Source: Dehalococcoidales bacterium (lineage in GTDB: Bacteria; Chloroflexota; Dehalococcoidia; Dehalococcoidales; RBG-16-60-22). From it: 41,141 nt of DNA. Below, piece after piece: positions 8,414 to 16,879 of the stretch. The stretch's first letter is position 1. The number at the start of each line of letters is the position of its first letter. The stretch is from the NCBI GenBank assembly GCA_016783105.1, contig JADHXF010000008.1, positions 1 through 41,141 on the forward strand, in the 5' to 3' direction. The notes beneath the pieces are model-generated. The model searched no databases. It had not been told where the DNA came from and saw nothing but the letters and a program-made list of their open reading frames with translations. A program made the position numbers and the translations under genes.

Positions 8414-8956
8414 TTATCCCAGTTCCGATTCAATCAAGCCGTAGTTACCGTCCTGGCGCTGGTACAGCACGTTAAATTCGTCCGTGTCAGTGTTGAGAAA
8501 GAAGAAAAAGCTGTGCTCCAGTATAACCATCTGTTCGGCGGCCTCAATTACGGACATCGGCTTCATGGCAAATCGCTTTACTTTGACCACTTCTGGCTGG
8601 AACGGGTTATCCGTCTCTGTTTTTAATTCACCCCGCGTCAACGAGTTGCCCTTACCCTTTTCATAGAGCTTTCCCTTCTGGCGCTCCAGTTGTCTATCCA
8701 GCGCTGAGGCAACCTTATCGATTGCCTGAAACAGGTCTTCGCCGCGCTCCTGGCTGTGCAGGCGGATACCATTGCCGACAACACTGGTTCGCACCACAAA
8801 TTGCTGTCGGGGAGACCGGGTCTTTTCCTGGTTTATTTCCACAATGGACTCAATGATATTGGGGAAATGGCGGGTTAATTTCCCGATCTTGCGCTCAACG
8901 TAGCGGCGCACTTCCGAAGATACTTCTATGTTCTGTCCCGTAATCTGCAGCTCCAT
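8414..8956 (-). CDS. hpf: Ribosome hibernation promoting factor, long form
   Basis: This 180-aa protein has the N-terminal HPF/RaiA fold (MELQITGQNIEVSSEVRRYV, then RHFPNIIESIVEINQEK). A basic linker and the long-form C-terminal dimerisation domain (VVKVKRFAMKPMSVIEAAEQM to NVLYQRQDGNYGLIE) follow. Long HPF dimerises 70S ribosomes into inactive 100S particles. I place the start at the ATG at 8956, which has GAGGTG upstream and matches the family N-terminus. An in-frame ATG at 9004 would add 16 unconserved residues and run into comFC. It follows comFC by 17 nt. Confidence 0.94.
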   Translation of the reverse strand: MELQITGQNIEVSSEVRRYVERKIGKLTRHFPNIIESIVEINQEKTRSPRQQFVVRTSVVGNGIRLHSQERGEDLFQAIDKVASALDRQLERQKGKLYEKGKGNSLTRGELKTETDNPFQPEVVKVKRFAMKPMSVIEAAEQMVILEHSFFFFLNTDTDEFNVLYQRQDGNYGLIESELG

Positions 8957-8973
8957 CTTCTCACCTCTGACTG

Positions 8974-9675
8974 TTAAATCTCTCTTGCCATGACCAATCC
9001 CCATACTGAGGCGACCCCGCTGGCTTTTAACACCGTAGCGCAGGCATCCAGCGTGGTTCCGGAGGTGGCCACATCATCAAGCAGCAGCACGCGCCTGCCC
9101 CGGAGTCCATTGCCACGGCAGGCAAAGGCATCAGCTATATTATGCGTCCGTTCTTCTATGGTCGCGGTTCGGGCCTGCGGAGGCGTATGTCTCTGGCGAA
9201 TAAGAACATCGTCTACTACCGGTGTATTTATCAGTTTTCCCAGTTCCTTTGCCAGCAGGCTGGCCTGATTGTAACCGCGCTCTCTCAATCGTTTCCGGTG
9301 CAGAGGTACCGGTACCAGAACATCAATGTCGAGCGGGCTGGCGATAAGGTATTCCTGCAGCATTCCGGCCAGAGAGGCTGCCAGAGCCCTCAGGTTCTGG
9401 TATTTAAGCTTATGAATTGCCTCGCGCATCACGCCTTCGAAGCGAAACGGGGAGCGAATACCGTCTATGGATGCCTGCCAGCGTATGCAATCGGGACATA
9501 ATACCCCGCTGGAGTGGGGCCGACCGCACCTGGGGCAGATGGGGGGTATTATTCGGGGCAATGACTGGCGGCAGGCAGGGCAAATAAAAGCGCCTTCCCT
9601 GCCACAGCCGACGCAGTACGGCGGAAAAATGAAATCAAGCGCTGCCCCTTTGAGTCTGACTAACTGAGGAAGCAC
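8974..9675 (-). CDS. comFC: ComF family phosphoribosyltransferase-like protein
   Basis: This 233-aa protein has an N-terminal zinc-binding region with CVGCG, CPAC, CPRCG and CPDC pairs (residues 21-63). A type I phosphoribosyltransferase fold follows, with the PRPP loop RVLLLDDVATSGTTLDAC near the C-terminus. In Bacillus ComFC takes part in handling transforming DNA; in many bacteria its role is undefined. The start is GTG at 9675 behind AGGTGA. hpf follows closely on the same strand, an arrangement I recall from other bacteria. Confidence 0.93.
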   Translation of the reverse strand: MLPQLVRLKGAALDFIFPPYCVGCGREGAFICPACRQSLPRIIPPICPRCGRPHSSGVLCPDCIRWQASIDGIRSPFRFEGVMREAIHKLKYQNLRALAASLAGMLQEYLIASPLDIDVLVPVPLHRKRLRERGYNQASLLAKELGKLINTPVVDDVLIRQRHTPPQARTATIEERTHNIADAFACRGNGLRGRRVLLLDDVATSGTTLDACATVLKASGVASVWGLVMAREI

Positions 9676-9717
9676 GTTATCACCTGAATTATAAGGTCTA
9701 TCCAGAAAACTGACGTG

Positions 9718-9930
9718 CTATCGGGCGCGACTGTTATGCATCGCGCCACTCATAATGGGCTCGTTAATGTAGACATCACCATTCCTGATCTTCAGATTGA
9801 AGCCACATTCAGGATTGGTGCAAACCCAAGCTTTATAATGAATCGCAGCCCCCTGACTGCCGAAATCGGAAAGGGGCACCAGGTCACCAGCCTGACATTT
9901 CTGACATTTGGGGAAACTGATCTGTTCCAT
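9718..9930 (-). CDS. Small zinc-ribbon protein (70 aa)
   Basis: The product has a CQKC pair (residues 9-12) and a second pair in CTNPEC (37-42), giving a single zinc-ribbon. Aromatic and charged residues lie between them, and the tail is unstructured. GGAGGAGG upstream of the ATG at 9930 is an excellent ribosome-binding site. I recognise no specific family; such proteins are often nucleic-acid or protein-binding. It sits alone between thpR and comFC. Confidence 0.7.
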   Translation of the reverse strand: MEQISFPKCQKCQAGDLVPLSDFGSQGAAIHYKAWVCTNPECGFNLKIRNGDVYINEPIMSGAMHNSRAR

Positions 9931-9975
9931 GAAGTCCTCCTCCCATCCTAAAGTTGTTTTTAAGTATACAATTAA

Positions 9976-10581
9976 TCATAACTTTTTGACAAGGGTTTTT
10001 TTCAGGCTGACGGCGGTAATCTGGCGATAAATGGCACCTGCTGTGGTCAGCTGGCTTTGCATCAGGTTGACACTGTCCACCGTAAAATGATGGGCGGTCT
10101 CGAACTTGGCACCAGCGATGAGCTGTCCGAAGTTTTGTCGCGCGGGCGGTGGCACATTTTCTCTGACGCGCGCCAGAGTCAGGTGAGGGGTGAATGGTCG
10201 TGACTCCCGGGCAAAGCCGAGTGGTGCCAGATTGGACTCAATGCGCTGCTGGAGCAGCTTCAACCGGGCGATATCTCCCCCCACGCCAACCCATACCACC
10301 CGGACTCGCATGAGGTCGGGAAAAACTCCCAGTCCTTTGATTTCAAGCGGAAAGGGTGGCAAACCCCGGGCCGCTCCCTCTATGGCGCGGGTGATATCGC
10401 TGATTTTGGCCACGGCGATGTTACCCAGAAACTTCAGGGTCAGGTGTATGCCATACGGGTCAGCCCATTTTACGGAAGTCTGTTTGTCCGTTTGCAGGCT
10501 GGCCTGCAGTTCAGCCAGTGCTGACCTTACCTCGTCAGGCAGTTCAATGGCGATGAACGAGCGTATATGCTCTGTGCTCAT
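9976..10581 (-). CDS. thpR: RNA 2',3'-cyclic phosphodiesterase (2H family)
   Basis: This 201-aa protein has the two H-x-T-x motifs that define the 2H phosphoesterases: HLTL at residues 46-49 and HLTL at 133-136. The N-terminus is RSFIAIELPDEV. The family hydrolyses 2',3'-cyclic phosphate RNA ends to 2'-phosphate and was first described as 2'-5' RNA ligase. The ATG directly abuts the TAG of the upstream amidohydrolase gene (TAGATG), so translation is probably coupled. The length is typical. Confidence 0.93.
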   Translation of the reverse strand: MSTEHIRSFIAIELPDEVRSALAELQASLQTDKQTSVKWADPYGIHLTLKFLGNIAVAKISDITRAIEGAARGLPPFPLEIKGLGVFPDLMRVRVVWVGVGGDIARLKLLQQRIESNLAPLGFARESRPFTPHLTLARVRENVPPPARQNFGQLIAGAKFETAHHFTVDSVNLMQSQLTTAGAIYRQITAVSLKKTLVKKL

Positions 10582-11421
10582 CTAGATTCCAAGCAGCTTT
10601 CTGGCATTTTCGCCGGTAATCAGGCCCTTCTCTTCATCGGTTAGAGCCGCCGAATTGATTTCCTGGAGCAAGCGGGTCTGCGGAAGCAAAGGATAATCAC
10701 TGCCGAAGAGTATCTTATCCGCGCCGACCAGCTGGCTGACCAGGGCATATATCTGGGGCTGGTAAAGAAATGACGAAGCGGCAGTGTCAAAGTAGACGTT
10801 CCGCAGCGCCTTCTGCACCTCGGGCATCAGCGCGTAAAACGGCAGACCGCCTCCCCAGTGGGCACAGACAATAGTGACATCGGGATTAGCGGTGATAAAG
10901 GGGTAAAGAATATCCGGCGTGATGATTCCCTTGCCGGGGTAGTCGTGCCCGGCGGGCTCGGAGGTGTGAGTGAGGAAGATGAGCCGGTGTTGCTTAATTG
11001 CTTCCATAAATGGAGTGATAATGGGGTCATCGCCCAGGTCCAGCAGCTGCATGTCGGGTCGCATCTCACCGATGCCTCTGGCACCACCCCGGGCACAGCG
11101 CTCAATTTCGGCAATGGCGGCATCGAGCGACTGCGGTTGCACGGTGCAGAAACCAATCAGCCGCTTGGGATAGCGGGCGATTGATTCCAGGATGTAGTCA
11201 TTGGTCTCCACACAGAGCTCATGGGTTATCCAGCCCAGGTTGACAATGACCGAGATGTCAATGCCGGCCCGGTCCATGCTTTCAATAAGCTCTTCGGTGG
11301 TGGCGATTTTGGCCTCTTTTTTGTCATAGAGGAGCGCAAAGCAGGGGTCGCGGTCAATGTACTGGCTGCGTTTTTGCTTGACACGGGGAGGGAAAACGTG
11401 CGTATGGAAGTCAATAATCAT
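10582..11421 (-). CDS. Amidohydrolase-family (amidohydrolase_2) metal-dependent hydrolase
   Basis: This 279-aa TIM-barrel hydrolase shows DFHTHVFPP at residues 4-12 (metal ligands H6 and H8), then FLTHTSEP, VCAHWGGGLPFY and LFGSDYPLL with the conserved aspartate. These features place it in the amidohydrolase_2 (ACMSD/resorcylate decarboxylase-like) group, but the substrate cannot be read from sequence. It is the first gene of a pair with thpR. The cognate reaction is unknown. Confidence 0.88.
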   Translation of the reverse strand: MIIDFHTHVFPPRVKQKRSQYIDRDPCFALLYDKKEAKIATTEELIESMDRAGIDISVIVNLGWITHELCVETNDYILESIARYPKRLIGFCTVQPQSLDAAIAEIERCARGGARGIGEMRPDMQLLDLGDDPIITPFMEAIKQHRLIFLTHTSEPAGHDYPGKGIITPDILYPFITANPDVTIVCAHWGGGLPFYALMPEVQKALRNVYFDTAASSFLYQPQIYALVSQLVGADKILFGSDYPLLPQTRLLQEINSAALTDEEKGLITGENARKLLGI

Positions 11422-11462
11422 CGCCTGGTACTTTATACGTTGCTATTGTGATTTACCACACG

Positions 11463-12125
11463 CTAGCGCTCTTCCGCTGACTCCTCTTTTTCAGCGGGAG
11501 CCGTCGCTTCTTCCTCAGCCAAAGCCTTCTCCTCTTCGACCTCGGGCACTTCCTCGACCTCTTCCTTAACCATCACTTCGCTTATCTTTACCACCAGCTG
11601 CTCGGGGTCAGCATGAACCGTAATCTCCGGGTCAAGGATGATATCTTTGACGTGGACTGCCTGTTCCACCTCTTCCAGCCCGGTGATGTCAATATCAATC
11701 TGGGGTGGTACGTTGGCGGGCAGGCACTCAATGCTCAGGCTATTGATGCCGTGAACAAGCATGCGTCCCTTGGATTTCAGCGCCGGCGCCTCTCCAACGA
11801 GGACAATAGGCACGTCGACGGCGATCTTCTCCGTCCGCTTTACCTGATAGAAATCGATGTGCAGCAGTTCTCTGGTAATGACATCGCGCTGAATCTCGCG
11901 AACAAAAGTAGTCTTTGATTTTTCACCATCAACCTCAAGGTTAACGAGCCTGGTCTTCCCGGCGTGGGCAACCAGGTTGACCAGTTCATTGGTATCACAC
12001 TGTAGCGCCAGCGACTCAATACCGTGGCCGTAGAGGTGAGCCGGTGTTATCCCCTGGCGTCGTAAAAACCTGGCCTTCTTTCCCAGCACCACGCGGTGCG
12101 TTGCTTTCAATCGTAAATCTTCCAC
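11463..12125 (-). CDS. rplY: 50S ribosomal protein L25 (general stress protein Ctc type)
   Basis: This 220-aa protein binds 5S rRNA. The L25 N-terminal domain (residues 1-90; GKKARFLRRQGITPAHLYG) is followed by the TL5/CTC beta-domain (to about 185). A highly acidic tail, rich in Glu and Ala, covers roughly the last 30 residues. The start is GTG at 12125 with AAAGGAG upstream. It is transcribed divergently from threonine aldolase, with a 126-bp intergenic region. Confidence 0.95.
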   Translation of the reverse strand: MEDLRLKATHRVVLGKKARFLRRQGITPAHLYGHGIESLALQCDTNELVNLVAHAGKTRLVNLEVDGEKSKTTFVREIQRDVITRELLHIDFYQVKRTEKIAVDVPIVLVGEAPALKSKGRMLVHGINSLSIECLPANVPPQIDIDITGLEEVEQAVHVKDIILDPEITVHADPEQLVVKISEVMVKEEVEEVPEVEEEKALAEEEATAPAEKEESAEER

Positions 12126-12251
12126 GTCTCCACTCCTTTACAAAGCCTATTTAAACATATATGGCGATAAAAATCAATGCTGAAGACTGCCAGCCCATCA
12201 ATCTTTGTGATATTATAGAAGTTAAAAACAAGCACAGAAAAGGTGGCTATA

Positions 12252-13286
12252 ATGAAGATTATTGACCTGCGCAGCGATACCATAACCCTGCCGACGGAGG
12301 AAATGCGGCGAGCGATGTACGAGGCGGAGCTGGGGGATGATGTTCACCAGGAAGACCCCACGGTCAGCCGCCTTGAAGAGCTGGCCGCTGAAGTGACGGG
12401 TAAGGAGGCAGCGCTCTTCACCACCAGCGGCACGATGAGCAACCTCCTTGGCGTCCTCACCAGTACCCGGCCCGGCGATGAAATCATTATCGGCAGTGAG
12501 GCTCACATAGTCTGGTACGAGGTCGGCGGGGCATCAGCGCTGGGCGGGGTGGTAATCCGCACCGTGCCCAATGATGAGGATGGGAAGCTCGACGCGGCCG
12601 ATGTGGAGAAGGCGATACGTGCGGATAATATCCATTTCCCGAAGAGCACCCTGCTCTGCCTGGAAAACACCCATAATCGCTGCGGCGGTGCGGTACTGAC
12701 CCGCGAATATACGGAGGAAATTTCCGGGCTCGCCCATCAGCATGGAATGCAGGTTCACCTTGACGGGGCCCGCATCTTCAATGCCGCCGTTGCCCTCGGT
12801 ATACCCGCCAGGGAGCTGGCGGCACCGGTGGACACAGTCAATTTCTGCCTCTCGAAGGGTCTCAGTGCGCCCGTGGGCTCGCTTTTCTGCGGGACAAAAG
12901 AGGCCGTGGAGAGGGCGCGGAAGTGGCGCAAGATGCTGGGAGGGGGAATGCGGCAGGCGGGGGTTATCGCGGCGGCGGGTATCGTGGCTATTGAGAAGAT
13001 GGTGGAACGCCTCGCTGAGGACCACGCCAACGCCAGGCGCCTGGTGGAAGGACTGGCCCGGATACCCGGCTTTTCCGTGAGGCCGGAGAAGGTATCGACG
13101 AACATAGTGAATTTTGAATTTCCGCCGGAAGTCAGTGATTTTGTCATCAAAATAGGGGAGCGTGGCGTCAGGTTCCTATCGCGGGGCGGTCAGAGTGTGC
13201 GGGCGGTAACCAACCGCATGGTCGGCGCTGAAGATATCGAAGAGGCCCTGAGGCGCATCAACCGGCTGGTAAAGGAAGCAAGCTAG
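12252..13286 (+). CDS. ltaE: Low-specificity L-threonine aldolase
   Basis: This 344-aa PLP enzyme cleaves threonine or allo-threonine to glycine and acetaldehyde. The N-terminus IDLRSDTITLPT is diagnostic. Visible active-site elements are TTSGTMSNLL (about 57-66), H85 in GSEAHI, HLDGARIFNAA with D171, and the Schiff-base lysine K202 in FCLSKGLSAPVGS. I start at the ATG at 12252, which has AAAGGTGG upstream; a GTG at 12243 in the ribosome-binding site is less likely. It is convergent with the DUF362 gene. Confidence 0.95.
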   Translation: MKIIDLRSDTITLPTEEMRRAMYEAELGDDVHQEDPTVSRLEELAAEVTGKEAALFTTSGTMSNLLGVLTSTRPGDEIIIGSEAHIVWYEVGGASALGGVVIRTVPNDEDGKLDAADVEKAIRADNIHFPKSTLLCLENTHNRCGGAVLTREYTEEISGLAHQHGMQVHLDGARIFNAAVALGIPARELAAPVDTVNFCLSKGLSAPVGSLFCGTKEAVERARKWRKMLGGGMRQAGVIAAAGIVAIEKMVERLAEDHANARRLVEGLARIPGFSVRPEKVSTNIVNFEFPPEVSDFVIKIGERGVRFLSRGGQSVRAVTNRMVGAEDIEEALRRINRLVKEAS

Positions 13287-13319
13287 GGCTGTCAGCCACA
13301 TCAATATACAATAATTTTA

Positions 13320-14468
13320 TTATCCTGACTCAAAAAACGGGGCCAGGCGCTGATGGATTGTTTCCCGCTCGGGTGGGCAGCCGGCGATGCAGTTCGCTGT
13401 TTCCTCTCTACCGCTGGTGGCGCAGTCGCCGATGAGCAGATAGTCGCTACTTTCTGGAACATCGGGTTCAGTGCCCACGCATATGCGCAGCGGCGTTTTC
13501 AGTTTCGCGTTCTGCTCACTTAACATAAGAAGACTGGACAGAAGAGGTATCAGGCAGCCGCTGCACGCTCTATCTGTGCCGCTTATCTCCAGCTGCGGAA
13601 AGCTCTGTCGTAGCTGCTCCTGGGGCAATTTTACCTTGAACTTCAGTCGTTTCAGTTCCTCGCCGATGATTTCGATTCTGGTCAGGTTGCTTTCCCCCAG
13701 CCCGGCCGCCGCCCCCAGGGTTACCGTCGGCACGGTGTCGGGGTCGATGCCCATGAGAGCGCAGCCGACGGCGTCCACCGCCACCGCGTCCGTGCTGGCG
13801 AGCAGCAGGCGCGCGTCGCTGGGTTGACGGCGCGCAGAAGAGCCAACGCTGCCGATAGTCCTGGCGGTGGCGTCGATGATGTTGAGCGACGGCCTGACTA
13901 TCTTGTTCAGCTCCACGATGGCCTGTTGCAGGTCTTTGCGGTGGAAACGTGGTTTATCTTCCCGTTTCAGGCAGCCTTTCAGGTTCTTCATCGCCAGCGT
14001 GACCGTGGTCTGGTAGTGCGTTTTCATCACCGGCACGTTGATTAATTTGTCGCAGGCAAAGGCAAACTCGGTAACCCTGAATTCATCGGGCGTGGCCTTT
14101 GAGATATTCCTGAAAGTCCGGTATTCATGCTCGTCAAAAAGCACCCACTCGATACCCAGTCGGTCGGCAACCTCGCTGATGCCAGTCTGGGTGAAGCAGG
14201 GCCTGAGACTCGACTCTGACTGATAGTAGCTCGGCCCCTCCCCGATAATCACCCGGCTTGCGCCGGCGTCAAGGCAGTATCTGGCCACGGCCTCAACCAG
14301 CCGGGGATTGGTTATATCACCGCTATCTGGCGCATGCGGCTCGTAGAGATTGGGCTTGATGAGCACGCGGTCGCCCCGGTTAACCGACTTTTCTCCGAGG
14401 TCGTCAAGCGCCCGGAGAAGCGCGCCATAATAATCGTTTTCGACTTTGACGATGGAAACCGTACTCAT
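13320..14468 (-). CDS. DUF362 domain-containing protein
   Basis: This 382-aa protein carries the DUF362 core: VLIKPNLYEP (about 47-56), TNPRLVEAVARYC, VIIGEGPSYY, INVPVMKTHYQTTVTLAMKN and AVDAVGCALMGIDP. Beyond the core is a cysteine-rich C-terminal part (CSGCLIPLL, GDCATSG, CIAGCPPE). Those cysteines could bind a metal or an Fe-S cluster, although no classical ferredoxin motif is present. DUF362 proteins have no settled biochemical role. It is the last gene of a minus-strand group behind dCMP deaminase (26-nt gap). The ribosome-binding site is weak. Confidence 0.85.
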   Translation of the reverse strand: MSTVSIVKVENDYYGALLRALDDLGEKSVNRGDRVLIKPNLYEPHAPDSGDITNPRLVEAVARYCLDAGASRVIIGEGPSYYQSESSLRPCFTQTGISEVADRLGIEWVLFDEHEYRTFRNISKATPDEFRVTEFAFACDKLINVPVMKTHYQTTVTLAMKNLKGCLKREDKPRFHRKDLQQAIVELNKIVRPSLNIIDATARTIGSVGSSARRQPSDARLLLASTDAVAVDAVGCALMGIDPDTVPTVTLGAAAGLGESNLTRIEIIGEELKRLKFKVKLPQEQLRQSFPQLEISGTDRACSGCLIPLLSSLLMLSEQNAKLKTPLRICVGTEPDVPESSDYLLIGDCATSGREETANCIAGCPPERETIHQRLAPFFESG

Positions 14469-14494
14469 TGATGTTATCCGCTTGCGATTTCAGG

Positions 14495-14986
14495 CTAATC
14501 CAGAAAGCTGATCTGGGCCGGGGGCCTTTCTTTGGCCTCGATTTCAATGCCCGCTTCCCGGAATAAATCGGCAAAGGTGCTGTCATTGTAGCTGCCGAAG
14601 CTGACAAACCGTTTGATCCGGGCGTTGACCAGCATCTTGGCGCAGAGGACGCAGGGAGTGTGCGTGCAGTAGATGGTGCTCCCTTCCAGGCTGACTCCGT
14701 GGAGGCTGGCCTGAATGATGACGTTCTGCTCGGCGTGAATGCCGCGGCAGATTTCATGCCTCTCCCCGGAGGGTATCCCCATCTCGTCGCGCAGGCAGCC
14801 CAGTTCCAGGCAATCTTTAGAACCGGCGGCGGCGCCATTGTAGCCTGTGGCCAGAATGTGCTTGTCCTTCACCGCCACGGCACCGACGTGGTGACGGAGG
14901 CAGGTGGCGCGCTCCGCCACCACCGAGGCGATTTTTAAGAAATATTCGTCGGCATTTGGCCTGTTAATCGCTTTTTTCATTTCCAT
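14495..14986 (-). CDS. dCMP deaminase family protein
   Basis: This 163-aa zinc deaminase has HAEQNVI (H84, catalytic E86) and [11 protein letters not shown] (C112, C115). An extra insert with C59, C64 and H77 is seen in dCMP deaminases. They convert dCMP to dUMP for thymidylate supply; the ComEB-type Gram-positive enzymes look the same. Two starts are possible. ATG 14986 overlaps the upstream gene by 10 nt. ATG 14980 would give a 4-nt ATGA overlap. Either way it is coupled to the kinase-like gene upstream. Confidence 0.92.
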   Translation of the reverse strand: MEMKKAINRPNADEYFLKIASVVAERATCLRHHVGAVAVKDKHILATGYNGAAAGSKDCLELGCLRDEMGIPSGERHEICRGIHAEQNVIIQASLHGVSLEGSTIYCTHTPCVLCAKMLVNARIKRFVSFGSYNDSTFADLFREAGIEIEAKERPPAQISFLD

Positions 14987-15531
14987 CCCGCCAGTAATTT
15001 ATTCGCCTGCGCCTCCAGGTCGGATAGCGAAGACTCATTGGTAATGGTGTAATCGGCCATGGCAATCGGCCCGCCCTTGTTGGTGTTCTCGATTTCCGTG
15101 CGGTCGCGGCTGGAGGCTTCTTTATGAGTAAGCGGTCGTACCGCCCGGCTGCTGAGTCGGCTATACCTCGTTTGCGGCGATGCCCAGACGGCCACGACAG
15201 ATAAGTCATCGCCGTAGTGGTCTTTCAGCAGGGTGTACTCCTCCCAGGAGTACAGTCCATCAACCACGACATTCGACTTTTTCCGGGCGGCATCGATTCG
15301 GGGCAGGTTTAGAATGGCATACGCAGCCATGCCGTGCTCTTTTCTTAAAAGTTCCCGGGTGCGCCGCTCGTTGTCCTCATTGAGGGCAAGGCCTCTCTTT
15401 TTCACCTCTTCATCGGTGACATCGCCGAACCTGATTCTGGTGAAGCCGTGCTGCTCAAAGACGCGGGCGACCTCCGACTTGCCTGACCCGGCCATCCCCA
15501 CAATGGCGACCACTTTCCTGTTTTCCGACAC
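14977..15531 (-). CDS. UPF0200-like P-loop kinase (dephospho-CoA-kinase-like)
   Basis: This 184-aa protein opens with a P-loop, [18 protein letters not shown], then [27 protein letters not shown] and [12 protein letters not shown]. The pattern resembles the archaeal UPF0200 family and dephospho-CoA/nucleotide kinases. Phosphate acceptor unknown. I start at GTG 15531. A TATAAT at 15547-15542 leaves about 10 nt before the GTG and no ribosome-binding site is present, so the mRNA is probably leaderless. An upstream in-frame ATG at 15681 would overlap the divergent pcnB-like gene. Its end overlaps the dCMP deaminase start, which hints at a role in nucleotide metabolism. Confidence 0.82.
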   Translation of the reverse strand: MSENRKVVAIVGMAGSGKSEVARVFEQHGFTRIRFGDVTDEEVKKRGLALNEDNERRTRELLRKEHGMAAYAILNLPRIDAARKKSNVVVDGLYSWEEYTLLKDHYGDDLSVVAVWASPQTRYSRLSSRAVRPLTHKEASSRDRTEIENTNKGGPIAMADYTITNESSLSDLEAQANKLLAGWK

Positions 15532-15541
15532 TATGGGATTA

Positions 15542-15603
15542 ATTATAACGAAGATGGAGGAGAAATTAAAATGGGGAAGTGCGTCAGCTACCTGTGCTAT
15601 AAT
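15542..15603. promoter_or_regulatory. Divergent leaderless promoters
   Basis: Two -10 boxes lie in the 82-bp gap between divergent genes. On minus, TATAAT (15547-15542) lies 10 nt before the GTG at 15531. On plus, TGC TATAAT (-10 at 15598-15603, extended by TG) lies 10 nt before the ATG at 15614. Neither gene has a Shine-Dalgarno in the remaining 3-4 nt of leader. Both -35 regions are poor. Confidence 0.6.
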
Positions 15604-15613
15604 TTTGACTGTA

Positions 15614-16876
15614 ATGATTGAGGTTACCAATTTAGCCAGTAAAATAAAAGAACAGCTGCCGGCAGAGCTGATAGAGTTCATGCGGCTGGCCGGCGAGATG
15701 GCGCAGCGGCGGGGGCAGAAACTTTATCTGGTGGGGGGAGTGGTGCGCGATTTGCTCCTGGGGCGGGGTAATTTCGACCTTGACCTGGTGGTGGAGGGCG
15801 ACGCCATCGCCCTGGCGCGGGAACTGGCGGAGGGGAAACAGTGTAAGCTGACAACCCATCATCGCTTCGGCACGGCCAAGCTGTGCTGGAATGGCTGGAG
15901 CGCCGACATAGCCACCGCCCGCTCCGAGACCTACGCTAAAGCCTGCGCCCTGCCCACGGTCAATCCCAGCACCATCAGAGACGACCTTTTCCGTCGGGAC
16001 TTCACCATCAATGCCATGGCCGTAGAGCTCAATCCCGGCTTTTACGGCCAGTTGCTCGACCTGTACGGAGGTCTGGCCGACCTCGAAAAGAAATTGATTA
16101 AAGTTCTCCATGACAGGAGCTTTATCGATGATGCCACCCGCATCTGGCGTGCTATTCGGTACGAGCAGCGACTTGATTTCCAGTTAGAGCCGCTGACGCT
16201 GGAGCTGGTGAAGCGTGACGTCGGCTACCTGAAGAAGGTGAGCGGCGACCGCCTGCGCCACGAGCTGGAGCTAGTCTGTAAAGAAGAATGCCCGGAAAAA
16301 GCACTGTGCCGCGCTGGTGAACTCGGCGTGCTGGGGAAACTGCACTCGAAATTGAAGGCAGATGGCTGGCTATCGGCGAAATGCGAGCAGGCACGCCGGT
16401 GGAGTTCACCCGACGTTCCCTCGTTCGGGCTCTACCTCGCCCTGCTGGTCTACCGCATGGGCAGCAGCGACGTTGAGGAGCTTGTTTCCTGCCTGAAACT
16501 GAGAAAATCGACTATCATGACTCTGTGTGACACGATTGACCTTAAGGCCAACCTGGGACACCTGGCAGCCCCCCGGATAACCCCGGGCCAGGTTTACAGA
16601 CGGCTTATCGGTTATGCCACGGAAGCGGTGGTGGCCAACGTGATTGCCGCAGAGGTGCCGGAGGCAGTCCGGTGCCTTACTGAATTCATAAAAAAATGGC
16701 GATATATCAAGCCCGCCCTCAACGGCGAAGATTTAAAAAGATTGGGGGTAGCTCAGGGGCCGGAAATTAAAGACATGCTGCAACGGCTGCTTGAAGCCAG
16801 GCTGGAGGGTGAAGCTGTAACCAAACGTGATGAGGAGGCTCTGGTCAGAAACTGGCTCGCGGGTAAAAACAGGTAA
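15614..16876 (+). CDS. CCA-adding enzyme / poly(A) polymerase family nucleotidyltransferase
   Basis: This 420-aa class II nucleotidyltransferase shows LYLVGGVVRDLLLGR and the catalytic FDLDLVVEGD. TVNPSTIRDDLFRRDFTINAMA and DDATRIWRAIRYEQRL (head, neck and body domains) follow. These enzymes add CCA or A residues to RNA 3' ends. Whether this one adds CCA, A or both cannot be decided by eye; the local tRNA already encodes CCA. The frame is open from 15233, but family homology begins only after the ATG at 15614, which also has a -10 box 10 nt upstream. The next gene starts 3 nt after its stop. Confidence 0.88.
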   Translation: MIEVTNLASKIKEQLPAELIEFMRLAGEMAQRRGQKLYLVGGVVRDLLLGRGNFDLDLVVEGDAIALARELAEGKQCKLTTHHRFGTAKLCWNGWSADIATARSETYAKACALPTVNPSTIRDDLFRRDFTINAMAVELNPGFYGQLLDLYGGLADLEKKLIKVLHDRSFIDDATRIWRAIRYEQRLDFQLEPLTLELVKRDVGYLKKVSGDRLRHELELVCKEECPEKALCRAGELGVLGKLHSKLKADGWLSAKCEQARRWSSPDVPSFGLYLALLVYRMGSSDVEELVSCLKLRKSTIMTLCDTIDLKANLGHLAAPRITPGQVYRRLIGYATEAVVANVIAAEVPEAVRCLTEFIKKWRYIKPALNGEDLKRLGVAQGPEIKDMLQRLLEARLEGEAVTKRDEEALVRNWLAGKNR

Positions 16877-16879
16877 GCC

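Noticed and set aside
15233..15613. N-terminal extension of the CCA/poly(A) polymerase gene
   Set aside because: It is antisense to the P-loop kinase gene, has no homology to the family, and the promoter lies downstream of it.
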